Below, piece after piece: positions 29,297-41,897 of a stretch of 64,000 nt of DNA. A program made the translations under genes and the position numbers. Under the pieces are notes generated by a model, which saw only the letters and a list, made by a program, of their open reading frames with translations, did no database searches and was not told the DNA's origin. Positions within the stretch are counted from its first letter, which is position 1, and each line of letters starts with the position of its first letter. This stretch comes from Pseudomonadota bacterium (GTDB taxonomy: Bacteria; Myxococcota_A; UBA9160; UBA4427), in NCBI GenBank assembly GCA_022361175.1, contig JAKSBN010000445.1, positions 33,056 through 97,055 on the forward strand, given 5' to 3'.

Positions 29297-30208
29297 CTAC
29301 CCGGAACTCGTGGGACGCCGCACGACCAGCTGGTTTCGGCCCTGGCGCTTCGCCAGGTACAGGGCCTCGTCGGCCGCCTTGATCAGGTCCGCCGGCTCGA
29401 TCCAGTCGGCCAGATCGGACGTCGAGACGAGTCCGGCGCTCCCCGATGCCGTGATGGTGCGCCCGCCGGCCTCGATCGTGACATGACGCAGCGAGACGAG
29501 GAGCCGCTCGGCAACCTTCACGGCGTGGCCACCCTCGGTCTGGCCCAGGACGATCGCGAACTCGTCGCCGCCGTAGCGGCACGCCACGTCGTAGGGACGA
29601 CAACCGGCCCGAATCGCCGCGCCGACGCGACGCAGAAGTTCGTCCCCGACGCCGTGGCCGTGGGCGTCGTTCACTTCCTTGAAGTGGTCGAGATCCAGCA
29701 TCAGGAGCGCCATGGGCTGCCCGGTCCGTTCGTGAGCCGACACGGCCCCGCGAACCGCGTCGTCCAGCGAAGTTCGATTCTGCAGTCCGGTGAGCGGGTC
29801 GATCCGAGCCTGCTCCCGCAGGAGGTCGACCATCTGCTTGGTTCGCAGCGCAGCTCGCACCCGCGCGCTCAGCTCGATGGCGTTGACGGGCTTCACCAAG
29901 TAGTCGACACCGCCGCATTCGAGCGCCTTGGCCAGGTGCTGGACGTTCCGATCAATGGTGACGAAGAGGACGGGGATGTCCCGCGTCGCATCCGCCTCCT
30001 TCAGATGCCGGCACAGCTTGAGTCCGTCCATGCGCGGCATGTTGATGTCGAGCAGGATCAGGTCGGGGCGCGCCGACATGGCGAGGCGCAGGCCGTCTTC
30101 GGGTTCGTAGGCGTGCAGCACGTAGTTGGCGAGTCCCCGGAGATGGGACTCCACGTCCTCGTGCACGGCGCGATCGTCGTCGATGATCAGGACACAGGGC
30201 CGATCCAC
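29297..30208 (-). CDS. response regulator with diguanylate cyclase (REC-GGDEF)
   Basis: VLIIDDDRAVHEDVE, DLILLDINMPRMDG; RPYDVACRYGGDEFAIVLG (RxxD I-site plus GGDEF); start could be 30283. Confidence 0.93.
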   Translation of the reverse strand: MDRPCVLIIDDDRAVHEDVESHLRGLANYVLHAYEPEDGLRLAMSARPDLILLDINMPRMDGLKLCRHLKEADATRDIPVLFVTIDRNVQHLAKALECGGVDYLVKPVNAIELSARVRAALRTKQMVDLLREQARIDPLTGLQNRTSLDDAVRGAVSAHERTGQPMALLMLDLDHFKEVNDAHGHGVGDELLRRVGAAIRAGCRPYDVACRYGGDEFAIVLGQTEGGHAVKVAERLLVSLRHVTIEAGGRTITASGSAGLVSTSDLADWIEPADLIKAADEALYLAKRQGRNQLVVRRPTSSG

Positions 30209-30338
30209 GCAGCCTCCACAACCCTGGGGGCGAGTGAGGGTAAAGCTGTCGCTCGCATGAGGCCCTTCCAGAGGGGGCCCCACTCAGAGAGGCGTTTCGG
30301 GCAGTCGGGCGGTCGACTTGATGCCCCAGAGGGTGGAA

Positions 30339-31139
30339 TCAGGCAGGGGGCTCGCTGAACGCCGGAATCTTGAGCGGCCAGTTGGAGGCCACGGTGCCGC
30401 CGTCCACCTCGAAGATCTTGCCGGTCACCCAGCTGGCCGCGGGGGCGGCCAGGTAGAGCGCGCAGGCCGAGATGTCCTCCACCTCCCCCAGGCGGCCGAG
30501 GGGCGTCAGCTCCTCCATCTGCTCCCGCAAATCGCCCTTCACGAAGGGCGAGAGCGCGTCCGTCAGCGTCGCGCCCACGGCGATGGCGTTGACGCGCACG
30601 TGGGGCGCAAACTCGCAAGCCATCAAGCGAGTGAGGTGTGAGAGCGCGGCCTTGGCGGTGCCGTAGGCCGCAAAGCCGGGCTCCACCAGGTGTGAGAGCC
30701 CCGACGAGATGTTGATGATCGACCCCACGCCGCTCTTCACCATGTGGGGAATCAAATGGCGAGACAGGCTCATGGCCGACGTCACGTTGAAGTGGAACGC
30801 CTCCTCGAAGGCCTCGTCCGTGAGCTGCAGCATGGGCGTCGGAGGCGAACCTCCGGCGTTGTTCAACAGGACGTCCACACGCCCGAATTCCTTCAGCGTC
30901 TGGGACGCCAGGTTGTCGAGCTGGCTGGGCTGCGTCACGTCGCAGGGGACGGTGAGGGCGCGGCGTCCGAGCCCGCGAATGGCTTCGGCCAACTCGTCCA
31001 GGTGGGCCTGGGTGCGCGCCGCGACGACCACGTCGGCGCCGGCCTCGGCAAACGCGAGAGCACAACCGCGGCCGATGCCGCGGCCGGCGCCCGTCACCAC
31101 GGCCACCTTTCCGTCGAGCCGAAATCGATCCAGGATCAT
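30339..31139 (-). CDS. SDR-family oxidoreductase
   Basis: KVAVVTGAGRGIGRGCALAFAEAGADVVVAAR; LLNNAGG; YGTAKAALSHLTR. Confidence 0.93.
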   Translation of the reverse strand: MILDRFRLDGKVAVVTGAGRGIGRGCALAFAEAGADVVVAARTQAHLDELAEAIRGLGRRALTVPCDVTQPSQLDNLASQTLKEFGRVDVLLNNAGGSPPTPMLQLTDEAFEEAFHFNVTSAMSLSRHLIPHMVKSGVGSIINISSGLSHLVEPGFAAYGTAKAALSHLTRLMACEFAPHVRVNAIAVGATLTDALSPFVKGDLREQMEELTPLGRLGEVEDISACALYLAAPAASWVTGKIFEVDGGTVASNWPLKIPAFSEPPA

Positions 31140-31277
31140 TGGGGGGTCTCCTCTCGAGTGGTGGCGAGCATAACTCCCCACCGCCGCGGCCAACAGACGC
31201 CCGTCGCTCCGGGCCGACATCGTCAGAAACCGAGTCTTGGAGTTCGGACCGTTCGGACGAGCAATGCGACCGATGGG

Positions 31278-32780
31278 TCAGAAGTCGCCAGCGGCCAGCA
31301 GCGGCTCGAGCTTCGCCGCGGCATTGCCCCGAACGCGCCGGCCGTCGCGGTAGAACGTCACGATGCGAAGTGGCCCCCCCGGCCGCGCCAGCGTCGCCAC
31401 GTTGTCGGGGCTGATGGTGGCCCTCGACAGCACGGCATCCGTCGGCCACTCGACGTGGGTGAAAGTGAGGTACGCCAGCTCCGAACAGACGATGCGATCC
31501 GTCGTCTGCACGTCGAAGTTGAAGTCGTAGTCCTTGCCCTTCTGACGCAGCGCGCGCACGACGGCCGCGCGGCGCTCGTCCTCGTCGAGGCCCTCGAAGC
31601 GCAGCACGATCAAGTCGTCCACGTCCAAGAATTTCTCGAGCGTATTCAGCTGCACCCCGTCGCGCAGCGCTTCCAGCACGCGCGCGCCCTGCCGCAGCTC
31701 CATCCAGCTCTCGCGCACGACGGGGTCGCTCCAGACGCCGAGCTCGTGCAGCTCTTCGGGCTTGCCGAGCCACACGGCCACGTGGCCGAAGTGGCCGGGG
31801 ATCAGCTTGTCCGTCAGCCGGAACGGCGTCTTCTCCAGCAGGATGTCGAGGGGCTCGAGCTGCGCCTCGATGCGCGCCCGCTCCCGCGGCTTGGCGTAGA
31901 GCCTGCCGCGCCGCGTCTTCACGAGGCCGACGGTGTTGCCGAAGAGACGGCTCACCAGCCCCATCCCCGCGCGGCTCGTCGAATCGACGCGGTCGCGACC
32001 GCGCGTGGAGAACAGGCCGAGGGTGCGGGCGTACGGCTTCCAGGCCGAATCTTCCGCGATGTCCTGGGCGGAGGGGCTCTGGGAGATGAGGGCGTCCAGG
32101 TAGGCCAGGTCCGGGTCGCCTCGGCTCTCGCGGCGGACCAATCGACGTTTGGAACGCACGAACTCCAAGGCGCTCCGCACCCGCCGCCGATTGCTGGGCG
32201 AGTGATACTCCTCGAGAACCCGAAGGAGCTCCCCCTCGCGCAGATTGAAGCCGCTGTCCGGCCGATTCACGAGCCGACGGAGGTCCTCGTCCTGCTGCAC
32301 GTGCAGCATGGAGAGTGCGAAGTTGTCGTAGAGGAGCAGTGCCCCCGCGACGCCGAGCATGATGCCCTTCAGCCGCACCTCCTCCGCCAGAAACGGATCA
32401 GGCCCGCGCTCGAACCAGGGCTCGTACTGCGCCACCAGCTGGCGAACCTCGTCTCGCAGAGCCAGGTGTTGGTTCATGCCGACGCGAAGGAGATCCAGCT
32501 GGTCCCCACGCAGGGGCTCGCCCGCTTGCTGCCGCGTGCGCGCCTCGCGGGAGAACCGCAGCGTCTGGGCCCGGAGCGTCAGCGCCCACTCCGTCAGCTC
32601 CTGGAAGTAGGCGACGGTGATGTCGAGTTCTTCGGCCCGATGTCGGGACAGGGACTCCCGGAAGGCCTGCGCATGGGGAGTCACCACCTCGGGCATGCCC
32701 TCGACCGGCCAACCGGGCCAGTCGGCCCGACCCTCGGCCGCGATCAGAAACAGCGCGGAGACAACCAGACCCGCCCGCAT
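31278..32780 (-). CDS. secreted YiiX/YebB-like permuted NlpC/P60 (papain-like) family protein
   Basis: signal peptide; FRLTDKLIPGHFGHVAVWLG (His) and KDYDFNFDVQTTDRIVCSELAYLTF (Cys) permuted order. Confidence 0.6.
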   Translation of the reverse strand: MRAGLVVSALFLIAAEGRADWPGWPVEGMPEVVTPHAQAFRESLSRHRAEELDITVAYFQELTEWALTLRAQTLRFSREARTRQQAGEPLRGDQLDLLRVGMNQHLALRDEVRQLVAQYEPWFERGPDPFLAEEVRLKGIMLGVAGALLLYDNFALSMLHVQQDEDLRRLVNRPDSGFNLREGELLRVLEEYHSPSNRRRVRSALEFVRSKRRLVRRESRGDPDLAYLDALISQSPSAQDIAEDSAWKPYARTLGLFSTRGRDRVDSTSRAGMGLVSRLFGNTVGLVKTRRGRLYAKPRERARIEAQLEPLDILLEKTPFRLTDKLIPGHFGHVAVWLGKPEELHELGVWSDPVVRESWMELRQGARVLEALRDGVQLNTLEKFLDVDDLIVLRFEGLDEDERRAAVVRALRQKGKDYDFNFDVQTTDRIVCSELAYLTFTHVEWPTDAVLSRATISPDNVATLARPGGPLRIVTFYRDGRRVRGNAAAKLEPLLAAGDF

Positions 32781-32843
32781 GGATCACCTCCGTGGGTGTC
32801 CATCGGTCGCCGGGACACGGCCATTGAATCGATCGGCCGACCG

Positions 32844-33101
32844 CTAGCGCTGGTGCTTCAGGCTCTCGACCAGGAGCTCGTAGGCCAACGTTCCCAACGG
32901 GATGCGGCGGCGCCGAGCCAGGCTCCGGAGGCGGGCCAGCTCGGCGTCGTTGACCATGACCGAGATGCGGTTGTAGCGAGCGGTCTTCGAGCGGCCGGTC
33001 CCGGATCCCTTCGGTCGACCGGCTCCCGGCCGGGCTCCGCCCCAGCCGGATTTTCCGGTCGCCCGCGTCGCAGTGCCCTGCTTCCTGGTCTTGGCCGCCA
33101 T
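32844..33101 (-). CDS. small basic DNA-binding-like protein (AT-hook-like N-terminus, ribbon-helix-helix-like C-terminus)
   Basis: GWGGARPGAGRPKGSG then YNRISVMVNDAELARLRSLARRRRIPLGTLAYELLVESL. Confidence 0.6.
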   Translation of the reverse strand: MAAKTRKQGTATRATGKSGWGGARPGAGRPKGSGTGRSKTARYNRISVMVNDAELARLRSLARRRRIPLGTLAYELLVESLKHQR

Positions 33102-33281
33102 GCCGGCCCTCCCTCTCGGCGGCCCGGTTCACTGGACAGTGACACCGCCCGCGATGGTCCGCCACTCTCGCGTGTACAGCTCCTCGGGCGAACGCGAGCC
33201 GAAATGAATCGGGACTTCCCAAGTGAGGGGTTCCGAACCCGCCGAAGGCCGGTCCGAGGGCTCGCCTGCTAGCCTGCTTGC

Positions 33282-34943
33282 ATGCAAGTCCGCCGCCGTC
33301 AGGGGCTCTCGGCGCGCGTGGCGTGTGCGCTCGTCCTGGGGGCGGCGATCGCCGCCGCAACCCCGGCCCGGGCGGAACCTCCGCCGCGCCTGATCGTGCT
33401 CTTGGTCGTGGACCAGCTGCGACCCGACCGGGTCGGGCCGCAGCTCGAAGGGGGGCTCGGTCGACTGTGGCGAGAGGGGCGGGTCTACACGCGGGCGCAC
33501 CACGACCACGCGCTGACCGAAACCTGTCCGGGCCACGCGGCACTCGCCACCGGTCGACACCCGGCGGCCACCGGCATCCCGGCCAACCACGCGATCGAGA
33601 ACGACGAGCGCGTCTACTGTGTGGCCGACCCCGATCCGGCGACCCGCGTTCTCGGCGGCGGCCCGGGCCGCTCGCCCAGGCAGCTGCGCGTCGCTGGCCT
33701 GGCCGACTGGCTGGCCGACCAGCGGCCGGGAAGCCGCCGCTTCTCGGTCTCGGCGAAGGACCGCGCCGCCATCGTGATGGGGGGACACAGCCCGAACGGG
33801 GCCTACTGGCTGTCCCGGGAAACGAGCGTGGGCTTTACGACCAGCGGCTACTACCGCGACGAGCTACCGGACTGGTTGCTCGCGTTCAACGGTCGCGATC
33901 CCGGTCGGGACGGATTCTGGTCGCGGCTGCCGGAGCGGTGGGAGCACGCAGCCGTCTACCCCGGTGTTCGCGAGGACGATTTCAGCGGCGAGAGCCGCGA
34001 GTTCTCCCGCACCAGCGGGCATCCGCTGCGAAACGGGGATCGCGACGAGGCGGCGGAGCGGCTGTACCGCTCGCCCTTCGTCGACGAGCTGGTTCTCGAG
34101 CTGGCCTCCGAGCTGGTCGAGCGCGAGGCTCTCGGCCGCGATGAGGTGACGGACCTGCTGGCGGTGTCGCTCTCGGCGACGGACACGGTGGGCCACCTCT
34201 ACGGGCCGTACAGCCAGGAGTCGGCCGACACGCTGGCGCGTCTCGACGCTTCGCTGGCGAAGTTTCTCCGCCACCTCGAAGAACGGGTCGGGCGCGAAAG
34301 GCTGCTGGTCGCGTTGTCGTCGGACCACGGCGTCCTTCCTTTACCGGAGTACACCCGGGCCCGAGGTGCCAGCGCCGACGTGCCCATCTGCTCCCATGGC
34401 GAAGGCCGCGTGGGACTCCGGCGGCTGGTCTTCGGCCTGCTCTGGGGGCTCCACCGCACCCATTCGCCCTTCTTCTCGTGGCCCCGAGGCTGGCTCGTCG
34501 TGGGCGGCAGCCATGTCGCCGTTCGCCGTGACCTGGCGGCCCGCTACGGCGTGGACCGCGCCGACGTGGTGGCCAGCGCGGTCGTACGGTTGGAGTCTCA
34601 CCCGGCCATCGAGCGCGTCTGGACCGCGGAAGCAATCGCCACGGAGAAGACTCCCATGGCGCGTCTCTACCGCAACAGCTTCGTTCCGGGCCGGACCGGC
34701 GACTTCGTCGTGCAGGCGGTCCCCGGTTGCCTGCTGTCGACCTTTTCCACGGGTACGGGGCACGGCTCGCCGTACGCCTACGATCGGCGCATCCCGCTGG
34801 CGTTCTGGGGCGGACGCGTCGAGAGCGGTCAGGACGCCGAGGCGAGAAGCGTCGACGTGGCGCCCACGCTGGCCGAACTCATCGGCCTGTCGCCGCCGGA
34901 AGGACTGGACGGTGCCCCCCTGTTCGCGGCGGAGCCCCGTTAG
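33282..34943 (+). CDS. PafA-like alkaline phosphatase superfamily protein, secreted
   Basis: signal peptide; LIVLLVVDQLRPDR; TETCPGHAALATGRHPAATGI; SLSATDTVGHLYGPYSQES; SSDHGVLPLPEY. Confidence 0.88.
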   Translation: MQVRRRQGLSARVACALVLGAAIAAATPARAEPPPRLIVLLVVDQLRPDRVGPQLEGGLGRLWREGRVYTRAHHDHALTETCPGHAALATGRHPAATGIPANHAIENDERVYCVADPDPATRVLGGGPGRSPRQLRVAGLADWLADQRPGSRRFSVSAKDRAAIVMGGHSPNGAYWLSRETSVGFTTSGYYRDELPDWLLAFNGRDPGRDGFWSRLPERWEHAAVYPGVREDDFSGESREFSRTSGHPLRNGDRDEAAERLYRSPFVDELVLELASELVEREALGRDEVTDLLAVSLSATDTVGHLYGPYSQESADTLARLDASLAKFLRHLEERVGRERLLVALSSDHGVLPLPEYTRARGASADVPICSHGEGRVGLRRLVFGLLWGLHRTHSPFFSWPRGWLVVGGSHVAVRRDLAARYGVDRADVVASAVVRLESHPAIERVWTAEAIATEKTPMARLYRNSFVPGRTGDFVVQAVPGCLLSTFSTGTGHGSPYAYDRRIPLAFWGGRVESGQDAEARSVDVAPTLAELIGLSPPEGLDGAPLFAAEPR

Positions 34944-34946
34944 GCC

Positions 34947-35336
34947 TCAGTGCAGGGCGTGAGGTCGCGACAGCTCGAAGGCGGCCACATCGGCCAGGAA
35001 CCGCGAGCCGTTCGGAGTGGTCATCTCGTACTCGCCGCGCATGGATCCCGTGGGCGTCTCGAGGGGGCAACCCGAGGTGTACTCGAACGCCTGACCGGGC
35101 TCGAGAACCGGCTGTTCCCCCACCACGCCCGGCCCGCGCACTTCCTTCACCTGCCCCGCTCCGTCCGTGATCACCCAGTGCCGGTTGAGCAGCTGGACGG
35201 TCTCTTCCCCGCGATTGCTGATGGTGATGGTGTAGAGAAAGAAGAAGAAGCCCCGCAGCGGATCGGAGTGTTCCTCCGAGTAGACCGCCTCCACCTCCAC
35301 TCTCACTCCGCGCGTATCCGCCCTCGATTTCGACAC
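34947..35336 (-). CDS. apaG: ApaG-domain protein
   Basis: VRVEVEAVYSEEHSDPLRGFFFFLYTITISNRGEETVQLLNRHWVITDGAGQVKEVRGPGVVGEQPVLEPGQAFEYTSGCPLETPTGSMRGEY. Confidence 0.94.
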   Translation of the reverse strand: MSKSRADTRGVRVEVEAVYSEEHSDPLRGFFFFLYTITISNRGEETVQLLNRHWVITDGAGQVKEVRGPGVVGEQPVLEPGQAFEYTSGCPLETPTGSMRGEYEMTTPNGSRFLADVAAFELSRPHALH

Positions 35337-35432
35337 GAGCCCGCTCCCTCGCCACAAGGCTAGCAGGGCGTTCCGGACCGAACTCCCTCGACGCGACGCG
35401 GCTCCAAATGGGTCCGAGCGGTCGCCTGGCCT

Positions 35433-35951
35433 ATGCTTCGAGTCGCTCTCGGAGGACTCCCTGTGACCCAAAGCCCGCCGCCGCCGAAACTCGGGCCTCG
35501 GCCGCCCGCGACCCGGACGTCGGACGATCTGCCCTCGCGACGAACGGCGGACCTCGGCGAGGTCGCGTCCGAGGATGCGGAGGCAACGGTGTTCTCCATC
35601 ATGGGCGGCGCAACGCGTCGGGGGGCCTGGGAACCGCCGGCCCGTCTCCGGGCCTTCACGTTCATGGGTGGCGTCGATCTGGATTTCCGGGAGGCCGACC
35701 TCTTGGAAGGCGAGTCGGTCGTGGAGTGCCTGGCCATCATGGGCGGGATTCAGATCCGCGTCCCGCCGGACGTCAATCTGCGGGTCTCCGGGCTGGGGAT
35801 TCTCGGGGGCTTCGATCAGACGGCCCATCGGGCGAACGACGACCCCGGCACGCCGACGCTGCACGTGCGGGGCCTGGCTCTTTTCGGCGGCGTGAGCGTG
35901 CGGGTCGTGGAGCGGGGCGAAGAGCCGGACAGAAAGCGCGTGCAGAAGTGA
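35433..35951 (+). CDS. LiaF-like cell-wall-active-antibiotics-response domain protein
   Basis: VFSIMGGATRRGAWEPPARLRAFTFMGGVDLDFREADLLEG...CLAIMGGIQIRVP repeated MGG pattern. Confidence 0.7.
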   Translation: MLRVALGGLPVTQSPPPPKLGPRPPATRTSDDLPSRRTADLGEVASEDAEATVFSIMGGATRRGAWEPPARLRAFTFMGGVDLDFREADLLEGESVVECLAIMGGIQIRVPPDVNLRVSGLGILGGFDQTAHRANDDPGTPTLHVRGLALFGGVSVRVVERGEEPDRKRVQK

Positions 35952-36727
35952 GCCCGGGCGCGCGTCCCATTCGGGCCGTTGTCTTCGACCTCTTCGACAC
36001 CCTCGTCGACCTCGAACTCGAGCGCCTGCCCCGGGTCGAGCACCAGGGCCAGCCGGTTTCGGGCAGCGCGGTGGACCTGCATGCGGCGGTGTGCAAACGC
36101 GCGTCGATCGAGTTCGAGGATTTTCTGCGCACCCTGGCCGACGTGGATGCGGAGTTCCGCGAGAGCCGCTACGCCCGCCACCGCGAGCTACCGACCCTGG
36201 AGCGCTTCACGACCCTGGCCGCGCGGCTCGGCGTCGACGACCCGGAGCTGCCCGAGGAACTCACCCGGGTTCACATGGGCGTCCTGAGAGGCCACGTCAT
36301 CACGCCGCACCACCACGCCGACGTGCTGTCTCGGCTGGCGTCCTCGCACCGTCTCGCAGTCTGCTCCAACTTCAGCCACTCGCAGACGGCTCTGGCGGTG
36401 CTCGACGAGGCCCGAATCCGCGAGCGGTTCGACGCCATCGTCGTCTCCGACATGGTCGGCTGGCGAAAACCCCGGCCGGAGATCTTCCGAGCCACGCTGG
36501 CTGCGCTGGACGTCGCTCCCGAGGAGACCCTGCACGTGGGGGACAACCTGAGGGCCGACGTGGCCGGCGCGGCCGCCGTGGGGATGCAGACGGCTTGGGT
36601 CACCCGACGGGTGTCGGACACCTCGGCGCGGCTTCGAACTCACGACGGACCCCGACCCGATCACCAGGTCGCGGATCTGGCCGAGCTGGTCGACCTGGTC
36701 GGCGGCGGCGCGCGCCCTTCGCCCTAG
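35948..36727 (+). CDS. HAD-family hydrolase
   Basis: VVFDLFDTLVDLE; AVCSNFSHSQ; VGWRKPRPEIFRATLAAL; LHVGDNLRADVAGA. Confidence 0.92.
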   Translation: MSPGARPIRAVVFDLFDTLVDLELERLPRVEHQGQPVSGSAVDLHAAVCKRASIEFEDFLRTLADVDAEFRESRYARHRELPTLERFTTLAARLGVDDPELPEELTRVHMGVLRGHVITPHHHADVLSRLASSHRLAVCSNFSHSQTALAVLDEARIRERFDAIVVSDMVGWRKPRPEIFRATLAALDVAPEETLHVGDNLRADVAGAAAVGMQTAWVTRRVSDTSARLRTHDGPRPDHQVADLAELVDLVGGGARPSP

Positions 36728-37383
36728 TAGAGGTGATCCCGGTAGGATCGCTCGAGCGATGCTTCCACGGCTTCGGCGGCGGCATCGTCCGCATTGGACT
36801 TGCGCGCCAGCTGCTTGCCGATGTTGGCGCGAAACCCCGTGGGCCAGCTCTCCGGCTTCCACAGCGCCGACCGCACGAAGGCCTTGCCGCAGTGGAAGAA
36901 GCACTCTTCCACCGTTACGCGGGTCACGAGCAGGGCGGGCTTGTTCCGCGCGGAGAGCCGCTCGAGCAGCTCCGGGTCTCGCGTGAGCTCCGCGCTGCCG
37001 TTCACGCGCAGCGTTTCCTTCACCCCGGGCACCACGAAGATCAGGCCGACGCGCGGCTGCTCGAGCATGTTGCGAAAGCCGTACGCGAGCTTGTTTCCCG
37101 GCCGGTCGGGGACCAACAGCGTGCGCTCGTCCTCCACCACGGCGAAACCCGGCGCGTCGCCCTTGGGCGACACGTCCAGGCGGCCCTCGCGGTCCGTCGT
37201 GGCCATCAGCAGGAGCGGGGCGCGCTCGATGAAGGCGCGCGCGTAGTCGTCGACGAAGTCGAAGATCTTCTCTTGGACCAGCGGACTCGGGTCCGAGAGG
37301 ACCTCGCGCAGCTGCGCTTCCGTCTCGATGCGATGCGGGTCGGGCGTGCGGGTGGACTCAGACGTTCGGGTGGAGTAGGACAT
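36724..37383 (-). CDS. pyridoxamine 5'-phosphate oxidase family protein
   Basis: AFIERAPLLLMATTDREGRLDVSPKGDAPGFAVVEDERTLLVPDRPGNKLAYGFRNMLEQPRVGLIFVVPG. Confidence 0.87.
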   Translation of the reverse strand: MSYSTRTSESTRTPDPHRIETEAQLREVLSDPSPLVQEKIFDFVDDYARAFIERAPLLLMATTDREGRLDVSPKGDAPGFAVVEDERTLLVPDRPGNKLAYGFRNMLEQPRVGLIFVVPGVKETLRVNGSAELTRDPELLERLSARNKPALLVTRVTVEECFFHCGKAFVRSALWKPESWPTGFRANIGKQLARKSNADDAAAEAVEASLERSYRDHLY

Positions 37384-37491
37384 GGGCCCTCGAGGCGTGC
37401 TGGGGCGCGACCCGGAGGAGAATAGCTTAGGCGGAACGGGGGGCTTGGCCCCGACTGGGGCTGCTGCCACGCTGCTGCCCTGGGACGCGGG

Positions 37492-37839
37492 CTACCAGCA
37501 GCCTTCCGTGCAGTCCAGCCAACCCTCGCTGTCGGCCAACTCGTCGCTCGAAGCCGGGCGTGCGGGATCGGGGAGCAGCTCGTCCTCGGCGAGCGGCGAC
37601 AGCAGGGGCAGCGAGGCTCCAGGCGGAGCAACCGTATCGGCGACGTAGGACGGCAGGGGAATGCGGTCTTCGGGCCGGACGGGCCTGCGCGTCTCCAGCA
37701 GGTTGGTGATGCCCAAGGCCACGAGCAGGAGGGCCGAGAGAGCCGAGACGAACCCCACCACCGATCCCAAGCGCCGCAGGCGGCGCTTTCGGCGACGGCG
37801 GCGGCGTTCTTCCAGATCCTTGCTGGGCAGCATCTCCAC
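37492..37839 (-). CDS. hypothetical single-pass membrane protein
   Basis: Arg-rich N-terminus then LGSVVGFVSALSALLLVALGITNLL. Confidence 0.5.
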   Translation of the reverse strand: MEMLPSKDLEERRRRRRKRRLRRLGSVVGFVSALSALLLVALGITNLLETRRPVRPEDRIPLPSYVADTVAPPGASLPLLSPLAEDELLPDPARPASSDELADSEGWLDCTEGCW

Positions 37840-37953
37840 CCTTCCCGACGGCGCTGTCGAGGCGCCTCCAGGAAAGTATCGGGTGATCTCGGCTACACCT
37901 TTAGTGGAACTGTCTAGGTGATCTACGACCCGGCTTTGCCGCTGCGACGCCGA

Positions 37954-39288
37954 CTAGCCGGTCGCGAAGGCCACCAGGTTGACGAGCGTCCGCCACGCCC
38001 CGATACAGAAAACGGCGAAGAGAATCACGGGAGCGATGAAGCGCAGGACGAAATACCAACCGGCGTAGCCCCGCCAGCCTCCGGCTCCGGCGTGAAATTC
38101 GCGGCTCGGGTCCTGGACGACCCAGCCCGTGAAGATCGCCAGGGCCAAGCCGCCTCCCAGCAGCAGGACGTTGTTGGCCACCTGGTCCATGAGATCGAGC
38201 ACGCCCAAGTTCCAGGCCGCCGGTGTTCCCACGAGGGCGATCGCGCCACCCAGCACGAGCGCCGCCCGGCGGCGTGTCCAGCCGAGCGTGTCGATGGCGG
38301 AGGAGACGACGACCTCCAGTAGAGACATGGCCGAAGTCAACGCTCCCACCACCAGCGCCATGAAGAAAGCGACGCCCACGATGCGCCCGGCCTCGCCCAT
38401 GCTGGCAAATGCCTTCGGCAGGGTGACGAAGAGCGCGCCCAGCGTGCTCCCGCCCACGTCCTCCGAGAGCCCCAGCGCGAAGATCAGGGGGAAGACCATC
38501 AGGCCGGCGACGAAGGCGACGCCCATGTCGGCGCCGGCGATCATGCCCGCTTCCTTCGGCAGGTCGTGGTCCCGCGGCAGATAGCTGGCGAAGGTGAGCA
38601 TGGCGCCCATGCCGAGGCTCAGGCTGAAGAAAGCCTGGCTCGCGGCGTCCACCAGCACGTCCAGGTCGAGCACGTTGGCCACGTCGAGGTTCAGGTAGTA
38701 GCGATAGCCGTCGCCCGCTCCGGAGAGGGTGGAGGCGTACACGGCGATCCCCACGACCAGAACGAACAGCAGCGGCATCATCACCAGGGACACGCGCTCG
38801 ATGCCGCGCTTGACGCCGCCGGCGACGACGCCGACCGTGAGGGCCATGAAGGCGAGGTGGAACCCGAACGCGTCCCACCCCGACGAGACCTCGCCGAAGT
38901 AGTCGCCCGGGTTCTCCGGATACCCCGTGGCCACGGCGGAGAGCGCATAGCGCACGGTCCAGCCGGCGATCACGCTGTAGTACGCCAGAATGGTGAAGCC
39001 GGCGACCACGAAGACACCGCCGAGTGCGCGCCAGCGCTGGCCGCCGTAGTGGGCCAGCGCCAGAATCGGGCTGCGACCCGAGCCGCGGCCCACGATGAGC
39101 TCGGCCACCAGCACGGGCAGTCCTACCATCAGCGTGAGCAGCAGATAGAGCGCCACGAACGCGGCGCCCCCCTTCTCGGCCGTCATGTACGAGAAGCGCC
39201 ACATGTTGCCCAGACCGACCGCCGATCCGACCGCGGCCAGCACGAACCCCGTGCGGCTGGACCACTGTTCACGCGCCGCCGATGCCAT
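37954..39288 (-). CDS. sodium-dependent transporter (SNF/NSS family)
   Basis: REQWSSRTGFVLAAVGSAVGLGNMWRFSYMTAEKGGAAFVALYL. Confidence 0.95.
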   Translation of the reverse strand: MASAAREQWSSRTGFVLAAVGSAVGLGNMWRFSYMTAEKGGAAFVALYLLLTLMVGLPVLVAELIVGRGSGRSPILALAHYGGQRWRALGGVFVVAGFTILAYYSVIAGWTVRYALSAVATGYPENPGDYFGEVSSGWDAFGFHLAFMALTVGVVAGGVKRGIERVSLVMMPLLFVLVVGIAVYASTLSGAGDGYRYYLNLDVANVLDLDVLVDAASQAFFSLSLGMGAMLTFASYLPRDHDLPKEAGMIAGADMGVAFVAGLMVFPLIFALGLSEDVGGSTLGALFVTLPKAFASMGEAGRIVGVAFFMALVVGALTSAMSLLEVVVSSAIDTLGWTRRRAALVLGGAIALVGTPAAWNLGVLDLMDQVANNVLLLGGGLALAIFTGWVVQDPSREFHAGAGGWRGYAGWYFVLRFIAPVILFAVFCIGAWRTLVNLVAFATG

Positions 39289-39366
39289 GTGAATCCCCCA
39301 CTCCGCGGCACAGCATATGCGCGCGAACCGCTGGGATCAATCGCGGCGGACCGCATCGCGAAATGG

Positions 39367-39402
39367 GAGAGGCCGGGGTCGACCTCTCGACCCCGGCCTC
39401 TC
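39367..39402 (-). terminator. hairpin terminator of lipase gene
   Basis: perfect 16-bp stem GAGAGGCCGGGGTCGA-CCTC-TCGACCCCGGCCTCTC; followed on minus strand by CCATTTCG. Confidence 0.75.
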
Positions 39403-39419
39403 TGCGTGACCCGTGACGA

Positions 39420-41784
<2,365 letters not shown>

Positions 41785-41897
41785 TCTACGAGCCGAGGCC
41801 GGCCGAGGGGAAGTCTGCGGCGACGCCCGTGGCAGCCGCGGGCCGGAGGCAGTACAACGCGTCAGGGCGCGGCCTCAACGCGCCGTCGGAGGACGAA

